64,000 bases of DNA from Pseudomonas putida NBRC 14164 (GTDB taxonomy: Bacteria; Pseudomonadota; Gammaproteobacteria; Pseudomonadales; Pseudomonadaceae). Position 1 is the first letter of the stretch. Each line of letters starts with the position of its first letter. Below the pieces are notes generated by a model. The model saw only the letters and a list, made by a program, of their open reading frames with translations. It had not been told where the DNA came from and did not search any database. Positions 9,392 through 17,619 of the stretch are shown here, one piece after another. The translations under genes were made by a program, and so were the position numbers. The stretch is taken from the NCBI RefSeq assembly GCF_000412675.1, contig NC_021505.1:1978501-2042500 (forward strand), read 5' to 3'.

Positions 9392-10951
9392 TCAGTAGTG
9401 GCTCAGTTGTGCCTGCTTGACCAGGTCCTCGTAGAGGCGGGCGTAGGGTTCCACCGCCTGGCACCAGTTGAATGGCTGGGTCATCGACAGGCAGCGCATG
9501 GCGTTCAGCAAATCCTTTTTACCGTATACATAGAAGGCGCGGCTGAGTGCCTGGCGGTAGCTCTCGACGGTGGACTCATTGAACAGGAAGCCCGTGACGC
9601 CGCACTCGATGGTGTCGGCCAGGCCGCCAGTGTTGCGCGCTACCGGCAGCGAGCCGAAGCGTTGCGCGTACATCTGGCTGAGGCCGCAAGGCTCGTAGCG
9701 CGATGGCATCAGCAAGAAGTCGCTGCCGGCAAACATGCGCCGGGCGTCGGTTTCGTTGAAGCCGATGCGCACCCCGATGCGGCCCGGGTGGCGCAGCGCC
9801 AGCTCGCGCATGGCCTGTTCTTCTTCCGGCTCGCCACGGCCGATGATCGCAATCTGCCCGCCTTGTTCGACGATGTAGTCGGCCACACCCAAGGTCAGGT
9901 CCAGGCCCTTCTGGTACACCAACCGTGATACCACGGCGAACAGCGGTCCGTCAGAATCCTCCAGACCGAACAGAGCGCGTACCTCCTGAGTGTTGCGCGC
10001 CTTGCCTTCCCAGTCGTTGATGCTGAAGTTGTGCTGCAGGTGCTTGTCGGTGGCCGAGTCCCAGCTTTCATCGATGCCGTTGGGGATGCCACCAAGCAGG
10101 CCTTGCTGGGCTTTGCTGGCGAGGAAACCGTCCAGGCCGCAACCGAATTCCGGGGTGGTGATTTCCCGGGCATAGGTGGCGCTGACCGTGGTGATGTGGC
10201 TGGAATACGCCAAGCCCGCCTTGAGGAACGACAGCTTGCCGTAGAACTCCATGCCTTCCTGCTGCATGGCGTGGTCGGGAATCGCCAGCTCCGGGCTGCA
10301 ACCACGGCTGTACACACCCTGGTAGGCCAGGTTGTGGATGGTGAACAGGGTCGGCGTATTCAGCCCGCGCCAGTGCATGTAGGCCGGGGCCAGGCCGGCG
10401 GGCCAGTCATGCGCGTGCACCACTTCCGGCGTCCAGTGGATCTTGCCTTCGCCCGCAGCAATCTCGGCGGCAGCCAGGCCCAGGCGGGCAAAGCGGATGT
10501 GGTTGTCGGGCCAGTCGCGGCCATTGTTGGCACCATAGGGGGTGCCATCGCGCTGGTACAGTTCGGGGCAGATCAGCACATAGATGACCAGGCCGTCGGC
10601 CATGTCCATGCGCCCGATCTTGCACGGCGGCAGGGCCGCGTGGCCGCCCAGTTCACCGACGATGTGGATCGGGTTGTCGCTCTCCATCACCTGGGGGTAC
10701 CCCGGGATCAACACCCGTACATCGTGCAGGTGCGCCAGGGCACGGGGCAGGGCGGCGGACACGTCACCCAGGCCTCCTGTCTTGACCAGGTCTGCGATTT
10801 CCGAGGTGACGAACAGAATCTTGCGCATGTTCGGGTTTTGCTGGCGCTGCGCGCCGGGTGCCTTGCCTGTCGTGGCGAAATCCGGGGTAAGCGGCTCGCG
10901 GTTGTCCGGTTTGAATGAATCTACGTGAGGCTCGACAGCGGCACTGATCAT
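9392..10951 (-). CDS. glgA: Glycogen (starch) synthase GlgA
   Basis: A 519 aa GT5 glucosyltransferase that extends linear alpha-1,4-glucan from a nucleotide-sugar. The GT5 donor loop KTGGLGDVSAAL starts near residue 57; the C-terminal block EPCGLSQMYAQRFG near 420 and NTGGLADT are the donor and catalytic motifs. The core protein normally starts at MRKILFVTSEIADL (Met at 10828). The longer start at 10951 is favoured because GGAGAG precedes it by about five bases while nothing resembling a Shine-Dalgarno precedes 10828; this adds a 41-residue polar, probably disordered N-terminal extension. It is the first gene of the operon with treZ, malQ and treY. No glgC (ADP-glucose pyrophosphorylase) is in the window. 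Confidence 0.94.
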   Translation of the reverse strand: MISAAVEPHVDSFKPDNREPLTPDFATTGKAPGAQRQQNPNMRKILFVTSEIADLVKTGGLGDVSAALPRALAHLHDVRVLIPGYPQVMESDNPIHIVGELGGHAALPPCKIGRMDMADGLVIYVLICPELYQRDGTPYGANNGRDWPDNHIRFARLGLAAAEIAAGEGKIHWTPEVVHAHDWPAGLAPAYMHWRGLNTPTLFTIHNLAYQGVYSRGCSPELAIPDHAMQQEGMEFYGKLSFLKAGLAYSSHITTVSATYAREITTPEFGCGLDGFLASKAQQGLLGGIPNGIDESWDSATDKHLQHNFSINDWEGKARNTQEVRALFGLEDSDGPLFAVVSRLVYQKGLDLTLGVADYIVEQGGQIAIIGRGEPEEEQAMRELALRHPGRIGVRIGFNETDARRMFAGSDFLLMPSRYEPCGLSQMYAQRFGSLPVARNTGGLADTIECGVTGFLFNESTVESYRQALSRAFYVYGKKDLLNAMRCLSMTQPFNWCQAVEPYARLYEDLVKQAQLSHY

Positions 10952-11242
10952 ACTTCTCTCCGTCCCTATGCTTGGCCGGGTGCTGGCACCCGTGGCGATG
11001 TTTCGTGTTGGTTCTCTCTGGTTCTGAATACTGCGTAGTGCGTTCCTTGCCCCTGAGTCGTGCGCGCAGGCACAGCGCTGTCGGCATTCCGGCCGAAGGC
11101 GATTGGACTGGTTGGGGTGTGGCGGCCGAGCCTGGGTATATCCCCTGCGTTTGGCCTACTTAGTTCCTGACCTGCCCGCTTTCCTGAAAGTTCGACTTTT
11201 TTACGTCACTCTTCCATTGAGCAAATGGCGGGCCGAAAACCG

Positions 11243-11249
11243 AGTGTAG
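11243..11249 (-). promoter_or_regulatory. Candidate stress-type -10 element for glgA operon
   Basis: The minus strand reads CTACACT, the core preferred by RpoS-type sigma factors, and no good TTGACA lies 16-18 bases upstream. It would give a leader of roughly 280 bases before the glgA start. The assignment rests on one short motif. Confidence 0.3.
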
Positions 11250-11261
11250 GAGAGAAAGTGA

Positions 11262-11284
11262 TAAAAAGGTGACCCACTGGTCAC
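11262..11284 (-). terminator. Weak hairpin plus T-run
   Basis: GTGACC (11269-11274), a four-base loop and GGTCAC (11279-11284) form a perfect 6-bp inverted repeat; on the minus strand it is followed by C then TTTTT. It may end transcription of the small coiled-coil gene at 11494-11661, or serve as an operator for glgA. A second GTGACC/GGTCAT palindrome lies at 11323-11334. Confidence 0.4.
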
Positions 11285-11493
11285 TATTGTTATGTGCGGA
11301 ATAGACGCAAACGTTGGCGTTTGTGACCGGTCATGGAACGGGGTGGGCGAAGGTAGGGCGGGGGTGTTTGGAGGGTGCGCCGAATTGTGGCTGGAGTGGG
11401 CTGGCGCACCATAATGGGGCGCTGCAGGTGTGTTTGCTTTTTCGCAAGGGGCAGCAGCGTGGGAGCCCTAGAAGCCCCCACTGAGAGGAAGGG

Positions 11494-11661
11494 TCAGAGG
11501 TTGACGGCCTTGCCGTCGGTACGCGCCTGCGCCAGCAGCAGGTTCAACTGGGCGACCTGTTGGCGCAACTGGTCACGTTCGTCTTTCAGTTTACGCAGCT
11601 CATCACGGCGCACGGAGACATAAAGTGTCTGGGTTGGGGTTGCAGGCATCAAGGTACCCAT
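11494..11661 (-). CDS. Small coiled-coil protein, unknown function
   Basis: A 55 aa protein. Residues 1-15 are Pro/Thr rich; from about residue 17 a charged heptad-like helix (DELRKLKDERDQLRQQVAQL) runs nearly to the end, so a short coiled coil is expected. The ATG at 11661 has GAGGTG six bases upstream; an ATG 36 bases further 5' lacks a site. It is divergent from gnd, with about 200 bases between the starts. No enzyme motif, signal peptide or membrane segment is visible. Confidence 0.65.
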   Translation of the reverse strand: MGTLMPATPTQTLYVSVRRDELRKLKDERDQLRQQVAQLNLLLAQARTDGKAVNL

Positions 11662-11864
11662 GAGCACACCTCGCGGTTTTGGCTGGTGACAAGTCAAAGC
11701 GTAGACGCTTCACGCGGGGCGCATTCTGAATTCTTTTGCAGTTGGTGGGAACTTTTTTGTTTATCGTGGTCTTGCCGTTCGTCGCTGAACCCTCGGGCGG
11801 CATGCTGGACTAATCTGAAACGCTGGACTGTGTTGTCATCCATTTCGTAAGGGAGCATCGGCTC

Positions 11865-12848
11865 ATGCAATTGGGAATCGTCGGGCTGGGCCGCATGGGC
11901 GGCAATATCGCAAGGCGCCTGATGCGCGCCGGCCACCGCACCGTGGTGCACGACCGCAACCGCGAGGCCATTACCGGGCTGGAGGGCGAGGGTGCCCAAG
12001 GCGCGCACGACCTTGGTGCGCTGGTACAAAAGCTGAAAGCCCCACGCGCAGTGTGGGTGATGCTGCCGGCCGGCGAGCCAACCGAGCAGACCATCGCGCA
12101 GTTGGCTGACCTGCTGGAACCGGGCGATGCGATCATCGACGGCGGCAATACCTTCTACAAGGACGACATGCGCCGCGCTGCCGAGCTGGCAAAGCGCGGC
12201 CTGCATTACCTGGACGTCGGCACTTCTGGCGGCGTATGGGGCCTGGACCGTGGCTACTGCATGATGATCGGCGGCGAAAAGGACGTGTTCGAGCGCCTGG
12301 AGCCACTGTTCAAGGCGCTGGCCCCGGGCGTGGGTGACATCCCGCGTACTCATGGCCGCAGCGGGGAGCATCAGCGCGCCGAGCACGGCTATATCCACGC
12401 GGGCCCACCCGGCGCCGGGCACTACGTGAAAATGGTGCATAACGGTATCGAGTACGGCCTCATGCAGGCCTATGCCGAAGGCTTCGACCTGCTGCGCAGC
12501 AAAGGTGGCAACGAGCTACCGCAAGACCAGCGCTTTGACCTGAACGTGGCCGAGATCGCCGAGGTGTGGCGGCGTGGCAGCGTGGTAACCTCATGGCTGC
12601 TCGACCTCACCGCCGATGCCTTGGTGGCCGACCCGCAGCTGTCGCAGTTCAGTGGCTCGGTATCCGACAGTGGCGAAGGCCGCTGGACCATCGATGCCGC
12701 CGTCGAGCAGGCGGTGCCGGTGCCGGTGCTGTCCAGCGCACTGTTTGCGCGCTTCCGCTCGCGCCAGCAGCAGGGCACGTATGGTGACAAGATCCTTTCG
12801 GCCATGCGCCTGGGCTTCGGTGGCCACGTCGAGAAGAAAGGCGAATGA
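11865..12848 (+). CDS. gnd: 6-phosphogluconate dehydrogenase, short form
   Basis: A 327 aa cytoplasmic enzyme that oxidatively decarboxylates 6-phosphogluconate to ribulose 5-phosphate. The Rossmann glycine motif GLGRMG is at residues 7-12, and the catalytic block [12 protein letters not shown] (Lys, Asn, Glu) is near 186-197. The length matches the short GndA-like class rather than the about 470-residue class, which as known from other bacteria often prefers NAD. AAGGGAG precedes the ATG. The stop overlaps the zwf start by four bases, so the two oxidative pentose phosphate steps are coupled. Confidence 0.93.
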   Translation: MQLGIVGLGRMGGNIARRLMRAGHRTVVHDRNREAITGLEGEGAQGAHDLGALVQKLKAPRAVWVMLPAGEPTEQTIAQLADLLEPGDAIIDGGNTFYKDDMRRAAELAKRGLHYLDVGTSGGVWGLDRGYCMMIGGEKDVFERLEPLFKALAPGVGDIPRTHGRSGEHQRAEHGYIHAGPPGAGHYVKMVHNGIEYGLMQAYAEGFDLLRSKGGNELPQDQRFDLNVAEIAEVWRRGSVVTSWLLDLTADALVADPQLSQFSGSVSDSGEGRWTIDAAVEQAVPVPVLSSALFARFRSRQQQGTYGDKILSAMRLGFGGHVEKKGE

Positions 12849-14350
12849 CCAAACAGACCATTCCAGCCGCTCCTCCCTGTACCCTGTTCCTGTTCGGCGC
12901 CAATGGCGACCTGGTCAAGCGCCTGCTGATGCCGGCGCTGTACAACCTCAGCCGCGACGGTTTGCTGGACCGCAACCTGCGCATCGTTGGCGTGGACCAC
13001 AACCCGGCCAGCGCCGAGGAATTTGCAGAGCGCCTGCATGCGTTCATGCTCGAGCGGGATAAAAGCGGCGAGGGCAGCGCCAAGTGCCTGGACGAAAAGC
13101 TCTGGGTACGCCTGGCCAAACGCCTGGATTACCAGACGGGCGATTTCCTCGACCCGGCCACTTACCAGGCCCTCGCCAAGCGCATCGACAAAACCAGCCA
13201 CGGCAATGCCATCTTCTACCTGGCCACCTCGCCGCGTTTCTTCCCCGAGGTGGCGCAGCGCCTGGGGCAGGCCGGCTTGCTCGACGAGTCTGGCGGCGGC
13301 TTTCGCCGCGTGGTGGTCGAGAAGCCATTCGGCACCGACCTGGCCAGCGCCGAGGCGCTCAACGCCTGCCTGTTGAAAGTGATGGGCGAACGGCAGATCT
13401 ACCGTATCGACCATTACCTGGGCAAAGAGACGGTGCAGAACATTCTGGTCAGCCGCTTCTCCAACGGCCTGTTCGAATCGTTCTGGAACAACCACTACAT
13501 CGACCACGTGCAGATCACCGCTGCGGAAACGGTCGGCGTCGAAACCCGTGGTGCGTTCTACGACAGCACCGGGGCCCTGCGCGACATGGTTCCCAACCAC
13601 CTGTTCCAGTTGCTGGCGATGGTGGCCATGGAGCCGCCGGCTGCGTTCGGGGCTGACGCGGTGCGGGGCGAAAAGGCCAAGGTGGTCGGTGCTATTCGCC
13701 CATGGTCGGCGAAAATGGCCCTGAAGAACTCGGTACGCGGCCAGTACAGTGCCGGCAAGCAGGGGCGCAAGCAGCTGCCCGGTTACCGGCAGGAGCCCAA
13801 TGTCGCGCCTGACAGCCAGACCGAAACCTACGTGGCGCTGAAGGTGATGATCGACAACTGGCGCTGGGCCGGCGTGCCGTTCTACTTGCGCACCGGCAAG
13901 CGCATGAGCGTGCGCGACACCGAAATTGCCATTTGCTTCAAGCCCGCGCCGTATGCGCAGTTCCGCGAGTCGGAGCTGGAGCGGCCCAAGCCCAACTACC
14001 TGAAAATCCAGATTCAGCCCAACGAAGGCATGTGGTTCGACCTGCAGGCCAAACGGCCAGGGCCGGAGCTGGTGATGGAGAATGTGGAGCTGGGCTTTGC
14101 CTATAAAGACTTCTTCAAGATGACCCCGGCGACCGGCTACGAGACGCTGATTTACGACTGCCTGACCGGTGACCAGACCCTGTTCCAGCGGGCTGACAAC
14201 ATCGAGAACGGCTGGCGAGCGGTGCAGCCGTTTCTCGATGCCTGGGCCCAGGATGGCGAGGTGCATCAGTACCCGGCCGGTGAAGACGGGCCTGACGCTG
14301 GCAATGAATTGCTGACCCGCGACAAGCGCGAGTGGCACCGCTTGGGCTGA
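12845..14350 (+). CDS. zwf: Glucose-6-phosphate 1-dehydrogenase
   Basis: A 501 aa enzyme oxidising glucose 6-phosphate to 6-phosphoglucono-lactone with NAD(P). The cofactor motif [11 protein letters not shown] is at about 18-28 and the substrate and catalytic block RIDHYLGKE at about 186-194. The start ATG overlaps gnd (ATGA). No pgl (6-phosphogluconolactonase) lies between or beside them, so this is probably one of several zwf paralogues of the genome (P. putida carries more than one; established knowledge). It sits next to glucan genes, which may link trehalose or glucan turnover to NADPH supply; this link is inference. Confidence 0.94.
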   Translation: MTKQTIPAAPPCTLFLFGANGDLVKRLLMPALYNLSRDGLLDRNLRIVGVDHNPASAEEFAERLHAFMLERDKSGEGSAKCLDEKLWVRLAKRLDYQTGDFLDPATYQALAKRIDKTSHGNAIFYLATSPRFFPEVAQRLGQAGLLDESGGGFRRVVVEKPFGTDLASAEALNACLLKVMGERQIYRIDHYLGKETVQNILVSRFSNGLFESFWNNHYIDHVQITAAETVGVETRGAFYDSTGALRDMVPNHLFQLLAMVAMEPPAAFGADAVRGEKAKVVGAIRPWSAKMALKNSVRGQYSAGKQGRKQLPGYRQEPNVAPDSQTETYVALKVMIDNWRWAGVPFYLRTGKRMSVRDTEIAICFKPAPYAQFRESELERPKPNYLKIQIQPNEGMWFDLQAKRPGPELVMENVELGFAYKDFFKMTPATGYETLIYDCLTGDQTLFQRADNIENGWRAVQPFLDAWAQDGEVHQYPAGEDGPDAGNELLTRDKREWHRLG

Positions 14351-14362
14351 TGCTTTTGTAAA

Positions 14363-14474
14363 GCCAGTGCCGGCCCTTTCGCGGCTAAAGCCGCTCCCAC
14401 AGGTATCGCATCAGGCCTGAGGGAAATGGTATCCCTGTGGGAGCGGCTTTAGCCGCGAAAGGGCCGGCACTGGC
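14363..14474. repeat. REP pair with perfect 41-bp arms
   Basis: Arms 14363-14403 and 14434-14474 are exact reverse complements of each other over 41 bases, built on CGCGGCTAAAGCCGCTCCCAC. The element fills the gap between zwf and the GH15 gene. Confidence 0.9.
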
Positions 14475-14494
14475 GATCACATCAAGGAGACCTA

Positions 14495-16291
14495 ATGCCC
14501 GCCCATATCGAAGACTACGCCCTGCTGGGCAACTGCCGCAGCGCCGCCCTGGTCAGCCGCGATGGCTCGCTCGACTGGCTCTGCCTGCCACGCTTCGACG
14601 CCCCCGCCGTGTTTGCGGCCCTGCTGGGCAACGAAGAAAACGGCCGCTGGCGCGTGGCCCCCTGCGACCCCGTCGAGCACAGCAGCCGCCAATATCTGGA
14701 CGACACCCTCGTGCTGGAAACCACCTGGGTCACTGCCACCGGCCGTGCCCGGGTGCTCGACTTCATGCCACTGGGCGACGTCAATTCGGTGGTGCGGATC
14801 GTCGAGGGTCTCAGTGGCGAAACCAATTTTGAAATGGACCTGGTCATGCGCTTCGACTACGGTCGCAGTGTGCCATGGGTGGAACGGCTCGCCCCACTGA
14901 CCCTCAGCGCCGTTGCCGGCCCTGACCGGCTGATCCTGTGCAGCACCGTCCCCCCGCATGCACTCGACCACCATACCGTCGCGCGCTTTCGTGTTGGCAC
15001 GGGCGAGCGCCAAATCTTCAGCCTGCGTCACCAACCCTCGCACCTGCCAGTGCAGCCCGACTGCGATATCGACCAGGCTTTTGCCCAAACCGTCGAGCAG
15101 TGGCAGGCCTTCGCCACCCGCTGCCCTCAGGTAGGGCCATACACCGCCCTGGTGCGCCGCTCGTTGCTCACACTCAAGGCAATGACCTACGCCCCCACGG
15201 GTGGCATCGTCGCCGCCGTCACCACCTCGCTGCCTGAGCGGGTGGGTGGGGAGCGCAACTGGGACTACCGCTTCTGCTGGCTGCGCGACGCCACCATGAC
15301 CCTGCTGGCGTTCATGAACCTGGGCTACTTCGACGAGGCCCAGGCCTGGCGTGAATGGCTACTGCGCTCAGTGGCCGGCAACCCCGAGCAGATGCAGATC
15401 ATGTATGGCCTGGCCGGTGAGCGCGACCTGCAGGAATACACCTTGCCGTGGCTGGCCGGATACGAGCATTCGCAACCCGTGCGGGTAGGCAATGCAGCGT
15501 CGCAACAGATGCAACTGGACATCTACGGCGAGCTGGCCGATGCCATGGCCCAGGCGATCAAGGGCGGCTTGCCCCGCCACCCGCGCAGCGCCGCCATCTC
15601 CCGCCTGATCCTGCCTTACGTCGAACGCATCTGGCGCGAGCCGGACGAAGGCATCTGGGAAGTGCGCGGCGGCCGCCAGCAGTTCGTGCACTCCAAGGTC
15701 ATGGCCTGGGTTGCCTTCGACCGTGCCGCGGGGCTGGCTGACACCACTGAAGAAGGCCGCGAACGCGGGCACCATTACCGCCAGGTGGCTGACGAAATCC
15801 ACCGCGAAGTGTGCGAGCACGGCCTGGACGCCAACGGCCGGTTTTTCGTCCAGGCCTATGGCTCGACCGAAATGGACGCCAGCCTGCTGCAGATCGCCCT
15901 GACCGGCTTCCTGCCGGCTGATGACCCACGCTTCTTGCGCACGCTGGAGCAGATCGAACAGCGCCTGCTGAAGAACGGCCTGCTGATGCGCTACGACAGC
16001 GACAGCTGCAGCGACGGCCTGACGCCGGGGGAGGGCACCTTCCTGGTGTGTTCGTTCTGGCTGGCAGACGTTTATGTCTTGCTGGGCCGCCAGGCTGAAG
16101 CCGAAGCGCTGTACCAGCACCTGACCGGCCTGAGCAACGACCTCGGCCTGCTGGCCGAGCAATACGACCCGGCCGGCCAGCGCATGCTCGGCAACTTCCC
16201 CCAGGCGTTCAGCCATATCGGCATCATCAACACCGCACTCAATCTTCATCGCGCACAGTGCCCGGTGCGTGATCGGGCGAGGTGCGGGTAG
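14495..16291 (+). CDS. GH15 family glycoside hydrolase (glucoamylase/trehalase-like)
   Basis: A 598 aa protein. The N-terminal beta-sandwich domain (about 1-220, opening IEDYALLGNCRSAALVSRDG) is followed by an (alpha/alpha)6 barrel. WDYRFCWLRDATM near 256, EVRGG near 388 (acid Glu) and GEGTFLVCSFWLAD near 511 (base Glu) are the GH15 signature blocks. It has no signal peptide, so it probably acts on cytoplasmic glucan, dextrin or trehalose. An AAGGAG site precedes the ATG. Members of this subfamily have been shown to be glucoamylases, trehalases or other alpha-glucosidases, so substrate is open. Confidence 0.88.
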   Translation: MPAHIEDYALLGNCRSAALVSRDGSLDWLCLPRFDAPAVFAALLGNEENGRWRVAPCDPVEHSSRQYLDDTLVLETTWVTATGRARVLDFMPLGDVNSVVRIVEGLSGETNFEMDLVMRFDYGRSVPWVERLAPLTLSAVAGPDRLILCSTVPPHALDHHTVARFRVGTGERQIFSLRHQPSHLPVQPDCDIDQAFAQTVEQWQAFATRCPQVGPYTALVRRSLLTLKAMTYAPTGGIVAAVTTSLPERVGGERNWDYRFCWLRDATMTLLAFMNLGYFDEAQAWREWLLRSVAGNPEQMQIMYGLAGERDLQEYTLPWLAGYEHSQPVRVGNAASQQMQLDIYGELADAMAQAIKGGLPRHPRSAAISRLILPYVERIWREPDEGIWEVRGGRQQFVHSKVMAWVAFDRAAGLADTTEEGRERGHHYRQVADEIHREVCEHGLDANGRFFVQAYGSTEMDASLLQIALTGFLPADDPRFLRTLEQIEQRLLKNGLLMRYDSDSCSDGLTPGEGTFLVCSFWLADVYVLLGRQAEAEALYQHLTGLSNDLGLLAEQYDPAGQRMLGNFPQAFSHIGIINTALNLHRAQCPVRDRARCG

Positions 16292-16341
16292 CGGATGAAC
16301 GTAGCAACTGCCTTGCTCAATATCTAGAATCGCGTGAGATC

Positions 16342-16431
16342 CCTGTGGGAGCGGGTTTACCCGCGAAGAATACAACGCGCAGCATGGCACCGGCTTCGCC
16401 GGTGTTCGCGGGTGAACCCGCTCCCACAAGG
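16342..16431. repeat. REP pair, type B (inverted)
   Basis: Inverted CGCGGGTTTACCCGC / GCGGGTGAACCCGC units flanking a smaller palindrome CACCGGCTTCGCCGGTG, between the GH15 gene and the HigA-like regulator. Confidence 0.85.
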
Positions 16432-16459
16432 TGCGCGATAGGCTTGGTACTCCGTCAAT

Positions 16460-16478
16460 TGTGACGCATTGCGTCACA
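16460..16478. promoter_or_regulatory. Palindrome 1, probable operator of the HigA-like gene
   Basis: TGTGACGC and GCGTCACA form a perfect 8-bp inverted repeat with a three-base spacer. It ends one base before TATATT (16479-16484), a good -10 candidate, so a bound repressor would cover the promoter. Confidence 0.55.
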
Positions 16479-16493
16479 TATATTGTCTGTATG

Positions 16494-16516
16494 AGTGTGA
16501 TGTGTAGGGTCACACT
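16494..16516. promoter_or_regulatory. Palindrome 2, probable operator of the HigA-like gene
   Basis: AGTGTGA and TCACACT form a perfect 7-bp inverted repeat with a nine-base spacer, placed about ten bases after the TATATT -10 candidate, hence near the expected transcript start. It shares the GTGA/TCAC core with palindrome 1. Confidence 0.5.
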
Positions 16517-16547
16517 AGCTGCGTACACCTACTTCGGAGAGCTGTTC

Positions 16548-16835
16548 ATGCCTTTGCACAATCCGCCACATCCTGGCGAAACCTTGCGCGAAGATGTTTT
16601 GCCAGCGCTTGGCCTGACGGTAAAAGCCTTCGCGTCGCACCTTGGGTTTTCTCGCGAAGCGCTTTCGCGGGTACTGCATGGCCGCGCGGCAATGTCTCCG
16701 GACCTGGCGGTACGCCTGGAGATGGCGGGTATCAGTACCGCCCGCCTTTGGTTGGCCATTCAGGCTGATTACGATATCTGGCAGGCGCGCCACCGCCATC
16801 AGCCCGTGATTACCCGGTTGTTTCAGGCCGCCTGA
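16548..16835 (+). CDS. HigA-like XRE-family regulator (orphan antitoxin type)
   Basis: A 95 aa protein with the HigA/VapI layout: opening PPHPGETLREDVLPALGLT, a helix-turn-helix over about 22-65 (VKAFASHLGFSREALSRVLHG), then a helix ending LWLAIQADYDIWQA that is typical of HigA antitoxins. GGAGA lies seven bases before the ATG. HigA is normally encoded just after the HigB RNase toxin, but upstream there are only palindromes and a REP pair, and downstream comes a TetR gene. So it is an orphan here, either a domesticated regulator or the survivor of a decayed pair. Two palindromes at 16460 and 16494 suggest autoregulation. Confidence 0.85.
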   Translation: MPLHNPPHPGETLREDVLPALGLTVKAFASHLGFSREALSRVLHGRAAMSPDLAVRLEMAGISTARLWLAIQADYDIWQARHRHQPVITRLFQAA

Positions 16836-16894
16836 TATAAAAGTGTGAAACGAGCGGAGTAGACTAGGCCAAACCCCTTCGGCACGGAGCACAC

Positions 16895-16990
16895 ATGGGC
16901 ATTCGCGGTACTGACCGGCAAATCGACAATATCGAGTTAAGTGACGGCCGGTTGACCGGTGGCTTGGCGGTGTGGGCGGCCCAAGCCTGA
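16895..16990 (+). CDS. 31-aa upstream ORF coupled to the TetR gene
   Basis: An ATG at 16895 with GGAG five bases upstream opens a 31-codon frame (starts MGIRGTDRQIDNIEL) whose TGA overlaps the ATG of the TetR-family gene as TGATG. The regulator's own ATG has no clear Shine-Dalgarno, so translation of the regulator may depend on ribosomes finishing this ORF. The peptide resembles nothing I know. It could be a true small protein, a leader peptide or chance; a GTG at 16972 in the regulator's frame is an alternative start for the regulator. Confidence 0.4.
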   Translation: MGIRGTDRQIDNIELSDGRLTGGLAVWAAQA

Positions 16991-17610
16991 TGGCCAATCA
17001 CAAGATCGAAATTCGCCGGCGCAATATCGAGAAAATCTTGCAGGCGGCGGAAAAGGTGTTTGCCGAGAAAGGCTACGGCGCCACCTCCATGGGGGACATC
17101 GCCGAGCAGGCCGAATTGCCACGCTCCAACCTGCACTATTACTTCAGCACCAAGGACGAGTTGTTCCGCGCGGTGCTGCAGGACTTGCTGGATGTATGGA
17201 AGCAGGACGCACTGTGTTTCGAGAACTTCGACGACCCGCGCGTGGTGCTGACCAGCTACATCAGGGCGAAGATGGGCCATTCGCGCTCGCGGCCCCTGGG
17301 CTCGAAGATTTGGGCCGAAGAGATGCTGCACGGGGCGCCGGTGCTTGGGGTGAACCTGGATGACAGCCTGGTGCCTTGGGCGAAATTGAAGGAAGCCAAG
17401 ATCCGCCGTTGGGTGGAGGAGGGGCGTATTCTGCCGGTAGAGCCGTCGGCATTGCTGTACATGATCTGGGCGTCTACCCAGCACTATGCCGACTTTGGTT
17501 ACCAGGTGCAGTTGCTCAATGGTGGCGAGATGCTGTCGGACATGGCGTTCGAGAGTGCGGTGCAGACGGTGACCAGCGTGATCTTGCGGGGGATCGGGCT
17601 GGAGCCTTGA
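16990..17610 (+). CDS. TetR-family regulator, RutR-like
   Basis: A 206 aa repressor. The DNA-binding domain is about residues 10-60 (GATSMGDIAEQAELPRSNL then HYYF). The C-terminal ligand domain resembles E. coli RutR (YcdC), including the stretch MIWASTQHYADF near 158-169, the region that in RutR forms part of the pyrimidine pocket. It stands convergent to the preT-preA genes of pyrimidine degradation, so it is the probable regulator of that cluster, responding to uracil, thymine or a breakdown product. Its ATG overlaps the stop of a 31-codon ORF. A RutR-like role is inferred from similarity and neighbourhood. Confidence 0.85.
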   Translation: MANHKIEIRRRNIEKILQAAEKVFAEKGYGATSMGDIAEQAELPRSNLHYYFSTKDELFRAVLQDLLDVWKQDALCFENFDDPRVVLTSYIRAKMGHSRSRPLGSKIWAEEMLHGAPVLGVNLDDSLVPWAKLKEAKIRRWVEEGRILPVEPSALLYMIWASTQHYADFGYQVQLLNGGEMLSDMAFESAVQTVTSVILRGIGLEP

Positions 17611-17619
17611 ACCGGCGAT

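Larger units (their letters stand above)
10952..11493. other. Non-coding region upstream of the glgA operon
   Basis: About 540 bases with no convincing gene. It holds a CTACACT element (11243-11249, minus strand), a weak hairpin with a T-run on the minus strand (11262-11284), two further short palindromes at 11308-11323 and 11324-11333, and an 8-bp inverted repeat GGTGCGCC/GGCGCACC (11374-11381 and 11403-11410). The small open frames here (10972-11163 plus, 11290-11481 minus) have no family resemblance or good ribosome binding site. Confidence 0.6.

Noticed and set aside
10972..11163. 63-codon plus-strand frame in the glgA upstream region
   Set aside because: No ribosome binding site, no resemblance to any family, and overlapped by the probable glgA leader.
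11749..11774. GAACTT followed after 15 bases by TCTTG upstream of gnd, resembling an AlgU/RpoE promoter
   Set aside because: Spacing is one to two bases short and the -10 half matches poorly; too weak to list as a promoter.
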